A stretch of DNA of 64,000 nucleotides. Source: Rhodothermales bacterium. GTDB taxonomy: Bacteria > Bacteroidota > Rhodothermia > Rhodothermales > JANQRZ01. Position numbers and translations under genes: made by a program. Location of the stretch: NCBI GenBank assembly GCA_039944855.1, contig JBDUXZ010000011.1, forward strand, positions 91,960 to 155,959, given 5' to 3'. Position 1 is the first letter of the stretch. Every line of letters begins with the position of its first letter. This document shows, piece after piece, positions 16,861 through 26,462 of this stretch. The notes beneath the pieces were generated by a model, which worked only from the letters and a program-made list of their open reading frames with translations, ran no database searches and was not told where the DNA came from.

Positions 16861-19074
16861 TCAGCGCACGACGGTCAGCTTCCGCGCCTGCGTCGTGCCG
16901 TCGGCGGTGAGGCGGACGAAGTAGACGCCGCTCGGGAGGCCCGACGCATCGAACGCCGCCGACTGGGAGCCCGCCGCCTGCGGCCCGTCCGCCAGCACGG
17001 CCACAGTCCGCCCGAGCACGTCGATCACCTCAATGCGTGCGGTGCCGCTCTCGGGCATCTCGAAGCGCACGGTGAGCCCGTCGGCCGTGAGCGGGTTCGG
17101 GTAGAGCACGCCGAGCGACGGCGTCTCGCCCGGTGTGGCGCCCGTCTCGTTCGCCACCGGGTTTGCCCCGAGAAAGAGAAAGGGCTTCATCTCGTACGTC
17201 TGGTAGAGCGGCCACTGGTCGGCGATGTGCGGGCTCGGTTGGCCGACCGAGTTGAAGAAGGCGCTCTGTCCGGGCGGGACCATGTTCTCCGCGCGGCTCC
17301 CATTCTCCGCGAACTGCAGGAGCTGCTGGTACGTGCCCGGGTACTCCCGCGCGTCGATCACCGCGTGGATCCCCTTCATCTCATCGAAGGCGAGCGGCAC
17401 TTCCTGCGTCACAAACTCCTCAATGTCGAGCACGCCGTCGTAGCTCCGGCCGCCGGCGGGCGCCCACGGCATGATGTCGCCGTGATCCCACCAGACGGCG
17501 GGCTTGTTATTCCAGTTGACGTAGTAGCCCTGCGCCGGGTTGGCATCCTGCGGGAGGCTCCCGAAGTCGAGGATCCCATCCCACTCCTGCGAGCCGTCGC
17601 CGAGGAGCGGGAGGCGCGGGTCGGCCCCATCCGGACGATCGGGATAGCGGCCGACGTGCCAGAAGTTGATGTTCTGGTCCTTGTCGGCATGGAAGAAATT
17701 GAACGAGACCGGGACAATCTCGAGTGCCGCCTCGGCCTCGCCCACGCTCTCCGCTTTCCAGATGTCGTAGAACGCCGTCGCCATGTCGAGTTCACGGCTC
17801 CAGAACGTGTACTGCCACGTGAAAGCCTGCTGGTTGTCGAGGTCCGTCGCGTAGACCGGCCCGTGAACGGAGCGGTGGTGCGTGAACTCGATCGGCGCAC
17901 CGCCGAGGACGTTGATCGTCTCCGTGATGACGTCGTAGTCCACGAACGATCCGTCGTACAGATAGCGAGAGAGCGTGTTGTCCTCGGTCGTCTCGACGAA
18001 CGTGTCGACGTTGTCCGATACGCCGCTCGTGAGGGTCCACGCACGGTCCGCGGTGCGACCGATGATGATGCCCGGAATACCCGGCACCGTCATCCCCGCC
18101 ACGTGCAACTCGGGATCGTCCACCGAGCCGACGAGGAGTTCGGACTCCCACGTCACGGCCCGGCCCGTCGCCCCCGGCCCCGTCACGCTCGGCACACCCA
18201 TCTGCGGCGCCCCGAGCAGCATCACGTCGCCGGACACCGACTGGCTCCCGCCGATGAGCGCCGCGTACGACCCGAACTTGCGCGGCACGCCGATCTCATC
18301 GTAGAGCCGCTCCACCGCTTCGCGCCGCGCCGCGACGGCCTCGTGGAGCGCCGGGTCGACGGACGGCCCGCGGTACGTCACCGTCGCCGGGGCGGGCAGC
18401 GCCGCTGTGCCAGCAGGGATCGTCGTAGGCGCCGTCGGGTCGTTGATCGGGCGGTTCTCATCGAACCACGCCTGGCCGTTGGCTTCGAGTTCGGCGAGGC
18501 GGTCCAATTCTGCGCCGCCCGCTTCGCCGAACCGACGGATGAAGAACTGCGTCACCGCCACCAGCTTATCGGTGTCCCACGGCTCAGCGCCGAGCGCCGA
18601 GAGCGGGAACTGCGTGTACTCGACGGGCAGGTAGACGTCCGGATTGGCGACCGTCGAGTCGATGTATGCGTTGACGCCGTCGCGGAAACCGAGCATCATC
18701 GTCTGGATCCGGTCGGGGAGCGCCTCGAACTGCGTCTGGCGCTCGGCAGGCGTGTAAAACAGTGTCCGCGCCTGCTGGTCCGCGCCGACACCCGCCGCGC
18801 CGATCAGTTCGGAGAGCCGACCCGTCGAGGAGCGCCAGAACGTCTCCATCTGGAAAAGCCGGTCCTGCGCTACGGCGAAGCCCTGCCCGAAGAACACGGC
18901 GGCCTCGGTCTCGGCGGTGATGTGCGGCACGCCGAAGTCGTCACGGTCGATCGTGACCGTCGTGCCGTCGGGGGCTTCGAGGGTGAGGTCCTGCGCGGCC
19001 TGGGCCTGCGCGGTGACGAGCGGGGCGCATCCTATCAGCAGGACGGCGAGGAATCGGACGTAGCGGTTGGGCAT
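16861..19074 (-). CDS. Secreted penicillin-acylase-family hydrolase with type IX sorting domain
   Basis: 737 residues: a Sec signal peptide (to about AQA26), an Ntn-hydrolase of the penicillin G acylase type, and a C-terminal Por sorting domain from about 650 (LGVLYPNPL...IEVIDVLGRTVAVL...GVYFVRLTADG...RKLTVVR). The expected autocatalytic nucleophile is Ser269, the start of the beta chain in KFGSYAALIGGSQS. Further PGA-like landmarks are APQMGV, IPGIIIGRTADRAWTLTSGVSDNVDTF and the catalytic-Asn region YYVNWNNKP. Penicillin acylases have Asn after the Ser; here it is Tyr270. The substrate (amide, acyl-homoserine lactone, other) cannot be read. A surface-attached or released amidase is likely. 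Confidence 0.85.
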   Translation of the reverse strand: MPNRYVRFLAVLLIGCAPLVTAQAQAAQDLTLEAPDGTTVTIDRDDFGVPHITAETEAAVFFGQGFAVAQDRLFQMETFWRSSTGRLSELIGAAGVGADQQARTLFYTPAERQTQFEALPDRIQTMMLGFRDGVNAYIDSTVANPDVYLPVEYTQFPLSALGAEPWDTDKLVAVTQFFIRRFGEAGGAELDRLAELEANGQAWFDENRPINDPTAPTTIPAGTAALPAPATVTYRGPSVDPALHEAVAARREAVERLYDEIGVPRKFGSYAALIGGSQSVSGDVMLLGAPQMGVPSVTGPGATGRAVTWESELLVGSVDDPELHVAGMTVPGIPGIIIGRTADRAWTLTSGVSDNVDTFVETTEDNTLSRYLYDGSFVDYDVITETINVLGGAPIEFTHHRSVHGPVYATDLDNQQAFTWQYTFWSRELDMATAFYDIWKAESVGEAEAALEIVPVSFNFFHADKDQNINFWHVGRYPDRPDGADPRLPLLGDGSQEWDGILDFGSLPQDANPAQGYYVNWNNKPAVWWDHGDIMPWAPAGGRSYDGVLDIEEFVTQEVPLAFDEMKGIHAVIDAREYPGTYQQLLQFAENGSRAENMVPPGQSAFFNSVGQPSPHIADQWPLYQTYEMKPFLFLGANPVANETGATPGETPSLGVLYPNPLTADGLTVRFEMPESGTARIEVIDVLGRTVAVLADGPQAAGSQSAAFDASGLPSGVYFVRLTADGTTQARKLTVVR

Positions 19075-19207
19075 GGGGATGGGGAAAGTGGAAGAGGAGG
19101 AACGGCGTTAACCGTAACTTAACATGGCCGAAAGCGGTTCCAGGTCCTCCCCCGCCGCCGCTCGGATCGGTGTAGCTTGCGGCCTCCGCCCTTCCCTGCC
19201 CGCGCCG

Positions 19208-20425
19208 ATGAAAGACCGCATCCGCTCCCTCAACGCCGACCTCTTCGACGACATCGTCGCCACGCGCCGGGCGCTCCACCGCCGTCCCGAACTCGCCTTC
19301 GAAGAGCACGAGACCGCCGCGCTCGTCGCCGAGACGCTCGGTGGGCTCGACGGCGTGGCCGTGCAGACGGGCGTGGCGAAGACCGGCGTCGTCGCGACGA
19401 TCCACGGCGCGAAGCCCGGACCCACGCTCGCGCTTCGCGCGGACATGGACGCCCTCCCCATTCAGGAGCAAAACGACTTCGACTTCGCCTCGGAGCACGA
19501 CGGCAAAATGCACGCCTGTGGGCACGACGCGCACACGGCCTCGCTCCTCGGCACGGCGCGGATCCTCCACGCGATCCGCGACGAGCTGAGCGGGAGCGTC
19601 CGCCTCCTCTTTCAGCCTTCGGAGGAGAAAATCCCCGGCGGCGCGTCCGTAATGATCGAAGCCGGCGCGCTCGACGCCGACGTGCCCGAAGCCGGAGCGC
19701 CGGCCCCGACGGAGATCGTCGGGCAGCACGTCTTCCCGAGCCTGCCCGCCGGCACGATCGGCATCCGCAGCGGCGATTTCATGGCGAGCGCCGACGAGGT
19801 CTACCTTACGATTCGCGGCGAGGGCGGCCATGCCGCCGCGCCCCACGCCCTCCGCGCCGACGCCGTGCTCGTGCAGGCCCACATCCTCACCGCGCTCCAG
19901 AGCGTCATCAGCCGCAACTCCCCGCCCGACGTGCCGAGCGTGCTCTCGTTCGGCAAGATCACGGCCGACGGCGCGACGAACGTGATCCCCGAAGTCGTCC
20001 GCATCGAGGGCACGTTCCGCGCGATGGACGAGGGCTGGCGCTCGAAGGCGCACGACCTCATCCGCCGCGTCGCCGAAGGGACCGCCGCCGCGTTCGGCGC
20101 GACGTGCGAGGTCGAGATCGCCGTCGGCTACCCCGCGCTCACGAACGACCCCGACCTCGCGGCGGCCGTGCGTGCGGCGGCCGTGGACTACGTCGGCGCC
20201 GAGCGTGTGGTCGACCTCCCGCGGTGGTTCGCGTCGGAGGACTTCGCGTTCTACACGCAGCGGATGCCGGGCGCGTTCTACGTCCTCGGCGTGGGGAACG
20301 AGGCCGAGGGGATCACGCACGGGCTCCACACCCCGCGCTTCACGATCGACGAAGAGGCGTTGCGCGTCGGGCCGGGGTTCATGGCCTACCTCGCGTGGCG
20401 GCGCGGCACCGAAGCGACCGACTGA
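19208..20425 (+). CDS. M20-family amidohydrolase (hippurate hydrolase/N-acyl amino acid hydrolase type)
   Basis: 405 residues, cytoplasmic. Metal-binding and catalytic signatures of peptidase family M20D: ALRADMDALPIQE, MHACGHDAHTASLLG, LLFQPSEE, the His of GQHVFPSLPAGTIG, and the C-terminal HGLHTPRFTIDEEAL. RGEGGHAAAPH marks the lid-domain dimer region. The family removes acyl groups from N-acyl or N-carbamoyl amino acids and indole conjugates; the substrate is unknown here. It is divergent from the acylase gene, an interesting pairing of two amide hydrolases. The start is the ATG at 19208, in a GC-rich leader without SD. Confidence 0.9.
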   Translation: MKDRIRSLNADLFDDIVATRRALHRRPELAFEEHETAALVAETLGGLDGVAVQTGVAKTGVVATIHGAKPGPTLALRADMDALPIQEQNDFDFASEHDGKMHACGHDAHTASLLGTARILHAIRDELSGSVRLLFQPSEEKIPGGASVMIEAGALDADVPEAGAPAPTEIVGQHVFPSLPAGTIGIRSGDFMASADEVYLTIRGEGGHAAAPHALRADAVLVQAHILTALQSVISRNSPPDVPSVLSFGKITADGATNVIPEVVRIEGTFRAMDEGWRSKAHDLIRRVAEGTAAAFGATCEVEIAVGYPALTNDPDLAAAVRAAAVDYVGAERVVDLPRWFASEDFAFYTQRMPGAFYVLGVGNEAEGITHGLHTPRFTIDEEALRVGPGFMAYLAWRRGTEATD

Positions 20426-20519
20426 GCGAGAGACCCACGCCGAATGCGCCTGCTCCCGCGTTGATCCGCCAAGGGATACGCCCTATCATCGGGTCTCCTT
20501 CCTCCGACCCACCGTGGCT

Positions 20520-21095
20520 ATGCCCTCCGCCTCCCGGCCCGACGTCACCCGGATCCTCGCCGAGGCCCGCGCCGGCGACCCCGCCGCGCTCGACCGCCTC
20601 CTCCCGATCCTCTACGACGAGCTCCATGCCCTCGCCCACCGCGAGCGCGGCCGGCGCGGCGCGGCCGAGACGCTCAGCACCACGGCCCTCGTCCACGAGG
20701 CCTACGAGAAGCTCGCCCGCGCCGACGGCGGCTGGAACGACCGCGCCCACTTCTTCCGCGTCGCTGCGCAGGCCATGCGGCAGGTGATCGTGGACTACGC
20801 CCGCGCCCAGCACGCCCAGAAACGCGGCGGCGGCCCGGCCCGCTCGCTCACGAACGTCCCCGCCCTCGGCCTCTCCATCGACGCCCGCGCCGACGACGTG
20901 CTCGCGCTCGACATGGCGCTCGACCGCCTCGCCGCGCTCGACCCCCGGCAGGGCGAGGTCGTCGAGCTCCGCTACTTCGCCGGGCTGACGGTGCCGGAGA
21001 CGGCCGAGGTCCTCGACGTCTCACCCGCCACCGTCAAGCGGGCGTGGACGGCGGCGCGGGCGTGGCTCCACCGCGAGATTGGCGCGGCCGGCTGA
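20520..21095 (+). CDS. ECF-like sigma factor (TIGR02999-type)
   Basis: 191 residues. The sigma-2 region is visible as LLPILYDELHALAHRE...TTALVHEAYEKLARA...FFRVAAQAMRQVIVDYAR, the signature of the ECF subgroup often annotated TIGR02999. The sigma-4 region holds LDPRQGEVVELRYFAGLTVPETAEVLDVSPATVKRAWTAARAWL with a helix-turn-helix. No anti-sigma gene is present. It is followed after 8 nt by a Ser/Thr kinase with TPRs, so the kinase is the likely controller. This pairing is frequent in Rhodothermota, Acidobacteriota and Planctomycetota. The start is the ATG at 20520. Confidence 0.9.
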   Translation: MPSASRPDVTRILAEARAGDPAALDRLLPILYDELHALAHRERGRRGAAETLSTTALVHEAYEKLARADGGWNDRAHFFRVAAQAMRQVIVDYARAQHAQKRGGGPARSLTNVPALGLSIDARADDVLALDMALDRLAALDPRQGEVVELRYFAGLTVPETAEVLDVSPATVKRAWTAARAWLHREIGAAG

Positions 21096-21103
21096 CGGAG
21101 CCT

Positions 21104-23728
21104 ATGCCTACGCAAGACGACATCGACCGCTACCGCCGCGCGCAGGAACTCTTCCTCGACGCGCTCGACGTCCCGCCTGCGGAGCGCGCCGCCTGGCTCG
21201 ACGAGGCCTGCGACAGCGACGAACTCCGGGCCGAGGTGGACTCGCTCCTCGCCGCCCACACCGAGCCCGGTCTCCTCGACAACGACCTCCACGACGCCGG
21301 GCTCCTGCCCGATGGCGAGCGGCCGGACCCGATGCTCGGCCGCACCGTCGGCCCGTGGCGGCTGGAGGCGCGGCTCGGCGTGGGCGGGATGGGCGCCGTC
21401 TACCGCGCCGTCCGCGACGACGGGCTCTACGAACGCGCCGTCGCCGTGAAGCTGCTGCGGCCCGGGGCCGACGCGCAGGCGCTCGGGCGACGGCTCCGCG
21501 GCGAGCGCCAGATCCTCGCCCGGCTCGAGCACCCGCACATCGCCCGGCTCTACGACGGCGGCATGACCGACGACGGCCTCCCCTTCCTCGTGCTCGAACT
21601 CGTCGACGGCGAGGAGCTCACGGCCTACGTCGAGCGCCGGCAGCCGAGCGTGGACGAGCGGATCGCGCTCTTCCTCGACGTATGCGATGCCGTGGCCTAC
21701 GCCCACCGCAACCTCGTCGTCCACCGCGACCTCAAGCCGTCGAACATCCTCGTCACGGCCGACGGCGAGGTGAAGCTGCTCGACTTCGGCATCGCCCGGC
21801 TGGTCGAGGCCGACGACGCGGACGAGCGAACCCGGACGGTCGGTGCGTTCCTGACGCCGGCCTACGCCGCGCCCGAGCAGGTCCGCGGCGAGCCCGTCAC
21901 CACGGCGACCGACGTCTACGCGCTCGGCGTCGTCCTCTACGAGTTGCTCGCGGGCCAGCGCCCCTACGACCTCACCGGGCGGTCGGCGAGCGAGATCGAG
22001 CGGGCCGTCTGCCTCACGCTCCCGACGAAGCCCTCGGCGACGATCCGCGACGCGGCCTACGCCGGGCGCGCCGAGCCCGCCGCCCGCCTGCGGGGCGACC
22101 TCGACACGATCGTGCTGAAGGCGCTCGCGAAAGAGCCCACCGTGCGGTACCCCAGCGCCGAAGCCTTCGCCGACGACCTCCAGCGCCACCTCGGCGGGCT
22201 CCCGGTCCGCGCCCGCCCCGCCACGGCCGGCTACCGCACGCGGAAGTTCATCCAGCGTCACCGGACTGGCGTCGCCGCCGGAGCCCTCGCCGTCGTCGCC
22301 CTCCTCGTCGGCCTCGGCATGGCGGTGTGGCAGGGCCGCGTGGCGAGCACGGAGGCGGCCAAGGCCGAGACGGTCAACGCGTTCCTGCTCGACATGCTCG
22401 CCTCGCCCGACCCGTACGCGGACGGGCGCGAGGTCCGCGTCGTGGACGTGCTAGACCGGACGCGGGACCGGGTCGAGGGGCAGTTCGAGGGCCAGCCCGC
22501 CGTCGAGGCCGCCGTGCGCCACACGCTCGGCGTGACCTACCACGAGCTCGGGCTCTACGACGAGGCCGAGGCGCACTTCCGCCGCGCGCTCGCCCTCCGC
22601 GAGCGCCTCCACGGCCCGCGCCACGCCGACGTCGCCGAGACGCAGGGCCGCCTCGCGCGCACGCTCCAGCGCCGGGGCGAGCACGTCCCCGCCGACTCCC
22701 TCTTCCGGCTCGCCCTCGGCACGGACCGCGCCCTCTTCGGCGACGAGCACACCCGCGTCGCCGGCCGCCTGAGCGACATGGGGACCGTGCTCTGGGAGCA
22801 GGGCGACTACGACGCCGCCGAGCCCTACCTCCGCGACGCGCTCGCCCTCGAAGAGCGCCTCCGCGGCCCCGCCCACGACGAGGTCGCGACCAACCTCGGC
22901 AACCTCGCCACGCTCCTCTCCGACCGGGGCGACAACGAGGAGGCCGAGCGGCTCTACCGCCGCGAGCTCGCCATCCTCCGCGCCAACCACGGCGACGACC
23001 ACCCCGGCATCCCGCAGGCCCTCTCCCACATCGCCATCATCCGCGACGACCTCGAGGACCACGCCGAGGCCGAGGCCCTCCACACCGAGGCCCTCGCGCT
23101 CTTCCGCCGCCTCAAAGGCGACGATCACCCCGACGTCGGGTACGCGATGAACAACCTCGCCTCGGTCAAGGCCAACCTCGGCGACCTCGACGCGGCCGTC
23201 GCGCTCCAGAGCGAGGCCGCCGCACTCTACGAGGCCGCGCTCGGCCCGGACCACCCGAACCTCGGCATCCAGTACAACAACATCGCCTCCGTGCAACGGC
23301 AGCAGGGCGACATCGCCGGAGCCGAGGCCGCTTACCGCCGCGCCGTCGAGATCTGGCAGGCCGGGCTCTCCCCGGACCACCCGTACCTCGGCTACGGGCT
23401 CTCCAACCTCGGGGCCGTGCTGCTCGCGCAGGATCGCCCGCGCGAGGCGCTCCCGCTGTTGCGCGAAGCCCACGCGATCCGCGTCGCCCTCCTCCCCCCC
23501 GACAACCCCGAGCGGGCCAACACCGCGAGCATCCTCGGCGCCGCGCTCAGCGATCTCGGTGACGTCGCCGAGGCCGAGTCCCTCCTCGTTGCGTCCTACG
23601 AGGTGCTCCACGAGGCGCTCGGCGCGGGCCACACGATGACGGCACGGGCAGCCGAGCGCCTCGCCGACTTCTTCCGAACGCAGGGCCGGCCGGGCGAGGC
23701 GGCCCGGCTGGAAGAGAGCGGCGGCTAG
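21104..23728 (+). CDS. Membrane Ser/Thr protein kinase with C-terminal TPR array
   Basis: 874 residues. A short N-terminal helical segment typical of these proteins is followed by a Hanks-type kinase domain (about 83-350): glycine loop LGVGGMGAVY, catalytic Lys116 (VAVKLL), HRDLKPSN (His207-Asp209) and DFG (Asp227). One membrane helix lies at about 386-408 (GVAAGALAVVALLVGLGMAVW). The outer part from about 440 is a TPR array with repeated pairs of helices (EAEAHFRRALALRERLHGP and similar). It probably senses an extracytoplasmic protein or peptide through the TPRs and acts on the sigma factor encoded 8 nt upstream. The last 3' bases lie only 2 nt from the stop of a convergent lipoprotein gene. 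Confidence 0.92.
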   Translation: MPTQDDIDRYRRAQELFLDALDVPPAERAAWLDEACDSDELRAEVDSLLAAHTEPGLLDNDLHDAGLLPDGERPDPMLGRTVGPWRLEARLGVGGMGAVYRAVRDDGLYERAVAVKLLRPGADAQALGRRLRGERQILARLEHPHIARLYDGGMTDDGLPFLVLELVDGEELTAYVERRQPSVDERIALFLDVCDAVAYAHRNLVVHRDLKPSNILVTADGEVKLLDFGIARLVEADDADERTRTVGAFLTPAYAAPEQVRGEPVTTATDVYALGVVLYELLAGQRPYDLTGRSASEIERAVCLTLPTKPSATIRDAAYAGRAEPAARLRGDLDTIVLKALAKEPTVRYPSAEAFADDLQRHLGGLPVRARPATAGYRTRKFIQRHRTGVAAGALAVVALLVGLGMAVWQGRVASTEAAKAETVNAFLLDMLASPDPYADGREVRVVDVLDRTRDRVEGQFEGQPAVEAAVRHTLGVTYHELGLYDEAEAHFRRALALRERLHGPRHADVAETQGRLARTLQRRGEHVPADSLFRLALGTDRALFGDEHTRVAGRLSDMGTVLWEQGDYDAAEPYLRDALALEERLRGPAHDEVATNLGNLATLLSDRGDNEEAERLYRRELAILRANHGDDHPGIPQALSHIAIIRDDLEDHAEAEALHTEALALFRRLKGDDHPDVGYAMNNLASVKANLGDLDAAVALQSEAAALYEAALGPDHPNLGIQYNNIASVQRQQGDIAGAEAAYRRAVEIWQAGLSPDHPYLGYGLSNLGAVLLAQDRPREALPLLREAHAIRVALLPPDNPERANTASILGAALSDLGDVAEAESLLVASYEVLHEALGAGHTMTARAAERLADFFRTQGRPGEAARLEESGG

Positions 23729-23730
23729 GC

Positions 23731-24945
23731 CTACCAGTCCCCCCCGTCGTAGCCACCCTGGTCGTACACGTCGTCGAGATCCGTGGCCTGGTTGTACTGC
23801 AACGCGTCCGGGTTGTCGTAGCCCTGCGATCCGACCACATTCCCGCTCGGATCGGTCCAATAGGTGTTGTAGCCACTCTCCGCTCCGTAGATCGACTGGC
23901 CGGCCTGGGCGTCGTAGAGGTCCACGGTCCCGTTGATCTCGTTGATGGTGCGGCGGTGCATCTCGTCGCTGGAGCGCTGCGTGTTCTGCCACGACTGCAT
24001 CTGCATGTCAGCGACCTGACTGTTGCTCCGGTAAACCTGCTGCGAGGCGTCGAACGCAGCCTGGTTCGATGCCATCCGCTGTTGATGTGCGTTGAACGCC
24101 GCCTGGTTGCTCGCCATGCGCTGCTGATGCTGCGTGGCCTGCCGCTGCATCGCGGCTTGGTTGATTTGCTCCATCCGCTGCTCGAACGCCGGGTTGTGCT
24201 GGAAGCCGTTGGCGATCTGCGCGTTGAGCCGGAGCGTCGCGGCGGCGCGGTCGGCCGGGCTGAGGATGACGGACGCGACCACCACGCCCATCCCGGCCAT
24301 CTGCGGCGACGTCCAGTGCAGCACATGCACGGCGCCCTCCACCGGCCCCCGGTCGGACTGCGCGCGGAGGGGTGCTTCGAAGCCTTCGATGCGGAAGCCC
24401 ATCTGCTGCGCCTTCGCGGCGGCCCGCTGGAACGGGCGCAAACGTTCCAACCGCTCGCTGCGCTGCAAGCTGCCGATGGAGACGTTGCCGACTTCCCCCT
24501 GCGCGCCTTGCATCGCGAGGCCGCGCCACGTCTGCTCGAAGCCGGCACCCGTCATCGGGCCGTAGTTGGCGGGGCGGAGGCCGCGGATCAACTCGCCGTT
24601 CGGCCCCCGGATGTCGAGCCGGTAGCGGGCGGGCTGCCCCGTGTTCGGGTCGGTGGCGACGTCCTGCTGGAGCTGCCAGCCGGCGGGAATCATGTACGTG
24701 CCCTGCGCTATCTGCAGGCCCCGGTCCACGATCACTACCGGCTGCGTTCCGCCGTCCGGTGTCGGCGCGGAAATCTCTTGACCGAAAGCGCCGGGAGCTT
24801 CGGCGTAGGCGTCGTCGGATGCGAAGGAGTCGTCGGAGGTCATGGCTTCGTCGGCGTAATCATCGTACGAGTCGGACGAGCTGCCACAGGCGGCGAGGGC
24901 GAGGGGCGCGAGCAGGAGCGCGGCGACGAGCAGAGGGCGGGACAT
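23731..24945 (-). CDS. Lipoprotein with Gln/Met-rich tandem repeat
   Basis: 404 residues, lipobox LALAACG (Cys20), then an acidic Ser/Asp/Tyr-rich linker. Residues about 70-235 form a mixed fold (VIVDRGLQIAQGTYMIPAGWQLQQD resembles an N-terminal strand of a MOG1/PsbP-like fold, weak). Residues about 255-300 carry imperfect tandem repeats of the 14-mer HQQRMASNQAAFNA (two near-identical copies plus degenerate ones), probably a coiled or extended helix. The C-terminus is Tyr/Asp/Gly-rich. No function can be given. It converges on the kinase gene with only a 2-nt gap, and I see no separate terminator. Confidence 0.72.
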   Translation of the reverse strand: MSRPLLVAALLLAPLALAACGSSSDSYDDYADEAMTSDDSFASDDAYAEAPGAFGQEISAPTPDGGTQPVVIVDRGLQIAQGTYMIPAGWQLQQDVATDPNTGQPARYRLDIRGPNGELIRGLRPANYGPMTGAGFEQTWRGLAMQGAQGEVGNVSIGSLQRSERLERLRPFQRAAAKAQQMGFRIEGFEAPLRAQSDRGPVEGAVHVLHWTSPQMAGMGVVVASVILSPADRAAATLRLNAQIANGFQHNPAFEQRMEQINQAAMQRQATQHQQRMASNQAAFNAHQQRMASNQAAFDASQQVYRSNSQVADMQMQSWQNTQRSSDEMHRRTINEINGTVDLYDAQAGQSIYGAESGYNTYWTDPSGNVVGSQGYDNPDALQYNQATDLDDVYDQGGYDGGDW

Positions 24946-25129
24946 GGGGCGTGCTGGTTTCGAGGTCAGGAGGTGCCGTTCCCTCCTATTAACGGGAACG
25001 CTCGTCGAGCCGGCTCATCGGCCGCGGGCTCTCGAAGGGCGCAGCCGCGTCCGTTCTTCGACCTCCCACTGACACGCCGTCTGCACCGCCGCCTGCTATC
25101 TTCCGCTCCCCCCAACCGCCCCACTCCCG

Positions 25130-25825
25130 ATGCTCCACGCCGACCTCCCGCCCTTCCCCGGATTCCGCGAAGAGGGCCTCCAGTTCCTCCGCGACCTCAA
25201 GCAGCACAACGAGCGCGAGTGGTTCAAGCCGCGCAAGCAGACGTTCGAGGACGAGATCCTCTGGCCCTTCCAGTGTCTCGTCGCCGATTTCACCCGCCGC
25301 GCGCGCGCCGCCGGCCTCCCCCTCTCTGGCGACCCGAAGCGCTCCATCTTCCGGATCTACCGCGACACGCGGTTCTCGAAGAACAAGCAGCCGTACAAGA
25401 CGCACGTCGGCGCCGTGCTCTCGCGGAGCGGCGGGCGAGGGGAACAGGGCTCGGTCTACGTCCACGTCGAGCCGGGGGCCTCGTTCATCGCGGGGGGCTT
25501 CTGGCGGCCCGAGACCGACCTCATGCGCCGCTGGCGCAACCGGATGATGGCCGACCCGGGCGGGTTCCTGGAGATGACCGAGCAGATGGAGGCCGCCGGC
25601 CACCCCGTCGAGGTCGAGGAGTCGTACAAGCGGATGCCGCGTGGCAGCGAGGGCTTCGCCGACACCGACCTCGAACACTGGCTGAAGGCGAAGTCGCTCG
25701 TTGCCGTGCAGCCGGTCGCGGATGAGGAGTTGATGCGTCCGGCCTTCACCGAGACCCTCCTCGCGGCGGCCCGGACGATGGAGCCGCTGCTGGCGTTCGG
25801 GTGGGACGCGCTGGAGCCGGCCTGA
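25130..25825 (+). CDS. DUF2461 family protein (TIGR02453)
   Basis: 231 residues. DUF2461 landmarks: FLRDLKQHNEREWFKPRKQTFEDEI near the N-terminus, IFRIYRDTRFSKNKQPYKTHVGAVLSR and GGFWRPETDLMRRWRNRM. The family is widespread and its biochemical role is unknown. The start is the ATG at 25130. The upstream TATCTTCCG could be a -7 box. Its stop overlaps the start of the next gene (TGATG at 25823-25827), so both are translated from one mRNA. Confidence 0.9.
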   Translation: MLHADLPPFPGFREEGLQFLRDLKQHNEREWFKPRKQTFEDEILWPFQCLVADFTRRARAAGLPLSGDPKRSIFRIYRDTRFSKNKQPYKTHVGAVLSRSGGRGEQGSVYVHVEPGASFIAGGFWRPETDLMRRWRNRMMADPGGFLEMTEQMEAAGHPVEVEESYKRMPRGSEGFADTDLEHWLKAKSLVAVQPVADEELMRPAFTETLLAAARTMEPLLAFGWDALEPA

Positions 25826-26391
25826 TGCCGCGCCTCGCTCGCGTCCTGCTCGTCCTCGCCGCCGCAGCGCTGGCGGCGTGCGGTGGCGTGCGCGAAGTGA
25901 GGACGCAGGCGCCGCGCCCGGCCGTCGTCGTGCCCGATACCGCGAGCGCGCCCGACCGTACGGCCCTCGCGGTGACCCTCGTCGTCGCTGACTCGATGCC
26001 GGCGGACGTGACGGCGCTTCGCCTCCGCGTCACCGCGCTGTGGCTGCGTCCAGCCGGAGGGGACTGGCAGAAGCGGCCCGTCGACCGCGGCGCGGTGGAA
26101 AGCGGAGGGCCGCCCGTCCGCCTCCTCGCCGCCGACGTGCCGCGCCGCCGCTACGACTCGCTCGCCGTCGTCCTCGCCGAGCCGTTCGTCACGTTCGGCC
26201 CGAACGCCGGGGGACCGCTCACCCTCGCCGACAGCGGGCTCGTCCGCGTGCCACTCGTCCTCGACCTCCTCAGCCGGAGCCGCGCCGACCTCCGCCTCCG
26301 GCTCGACCCCGCCGCCTCGCTCGCCCGCGATTCCACCGGGGCGTGGCGATTCCGGCCGCGCCTCGCGGTGTCGAACACCGCGCAGGACTGA
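25825..26391 (+). CDS. Small lipoprotein, DUF4382-like
   Basis: 188 residues with lipobox LAAC (Cys19 region, ALAACGG). The mature part has the layout of DUF4382 proteins: ADVTALRLRVTALWLRPAGG, then RLLAADVPRRRYDSLAVVLAEPFV, then VPLVLDLL and a final beta segment WRFRPRLAV. The function of the family is unknown; it is often an exported beta-rich protein. The start overlaps the DUF2461 stop by one base, which fixes this ATG over one 24 nt upstream. A hairpin terminator follows at 26409-26439. Confidence 0.6.
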   Translation: MPRLARVLLVLAAAALAACGGVREVRTQAPRPAVVVPDTASAPDRTALAVTLVVADSMPADVTALRLRVTALWLRPAGGDWQKRPVDRGAVESGGPPVRLLAADVPRRRYDSLAVVLAEPFVTFGPNAGGPLTLADSGLVRVPLVLDLLSRSRADLRLRLDPAASLARDSTGAWRFRPRLAVSNTAQD

Positions 26392-26408
26392 CGCGCATCG
26401 ACGCACGG

Positions 26409-26439
26409 AGCCCCGGCCGTCGCGGAGACAGCCGGGGCT
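26409..26439. terminator. Bidirectional hairpin terminator
   Basis: AGCCCCGGC (26409-26417) pairs perfectly with GCCGGGGCT (26431-26439). It lies between convergent genes ending at 26391 and 26463. The same AGCCCCGGC arm forms the terminator at 27694-27726. Confidence 0.75.
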
Positions 26440-26462
26440 TACAAGCGCAGAGGCATCGGGGC

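Noticed and set aside
24042..24128. Possible short tandem array of CRISPR type
   Set aside because: The repeats are in-frame codons for the HQQRMASNQAAF 14-mers of the lipoprotein, without spacers.
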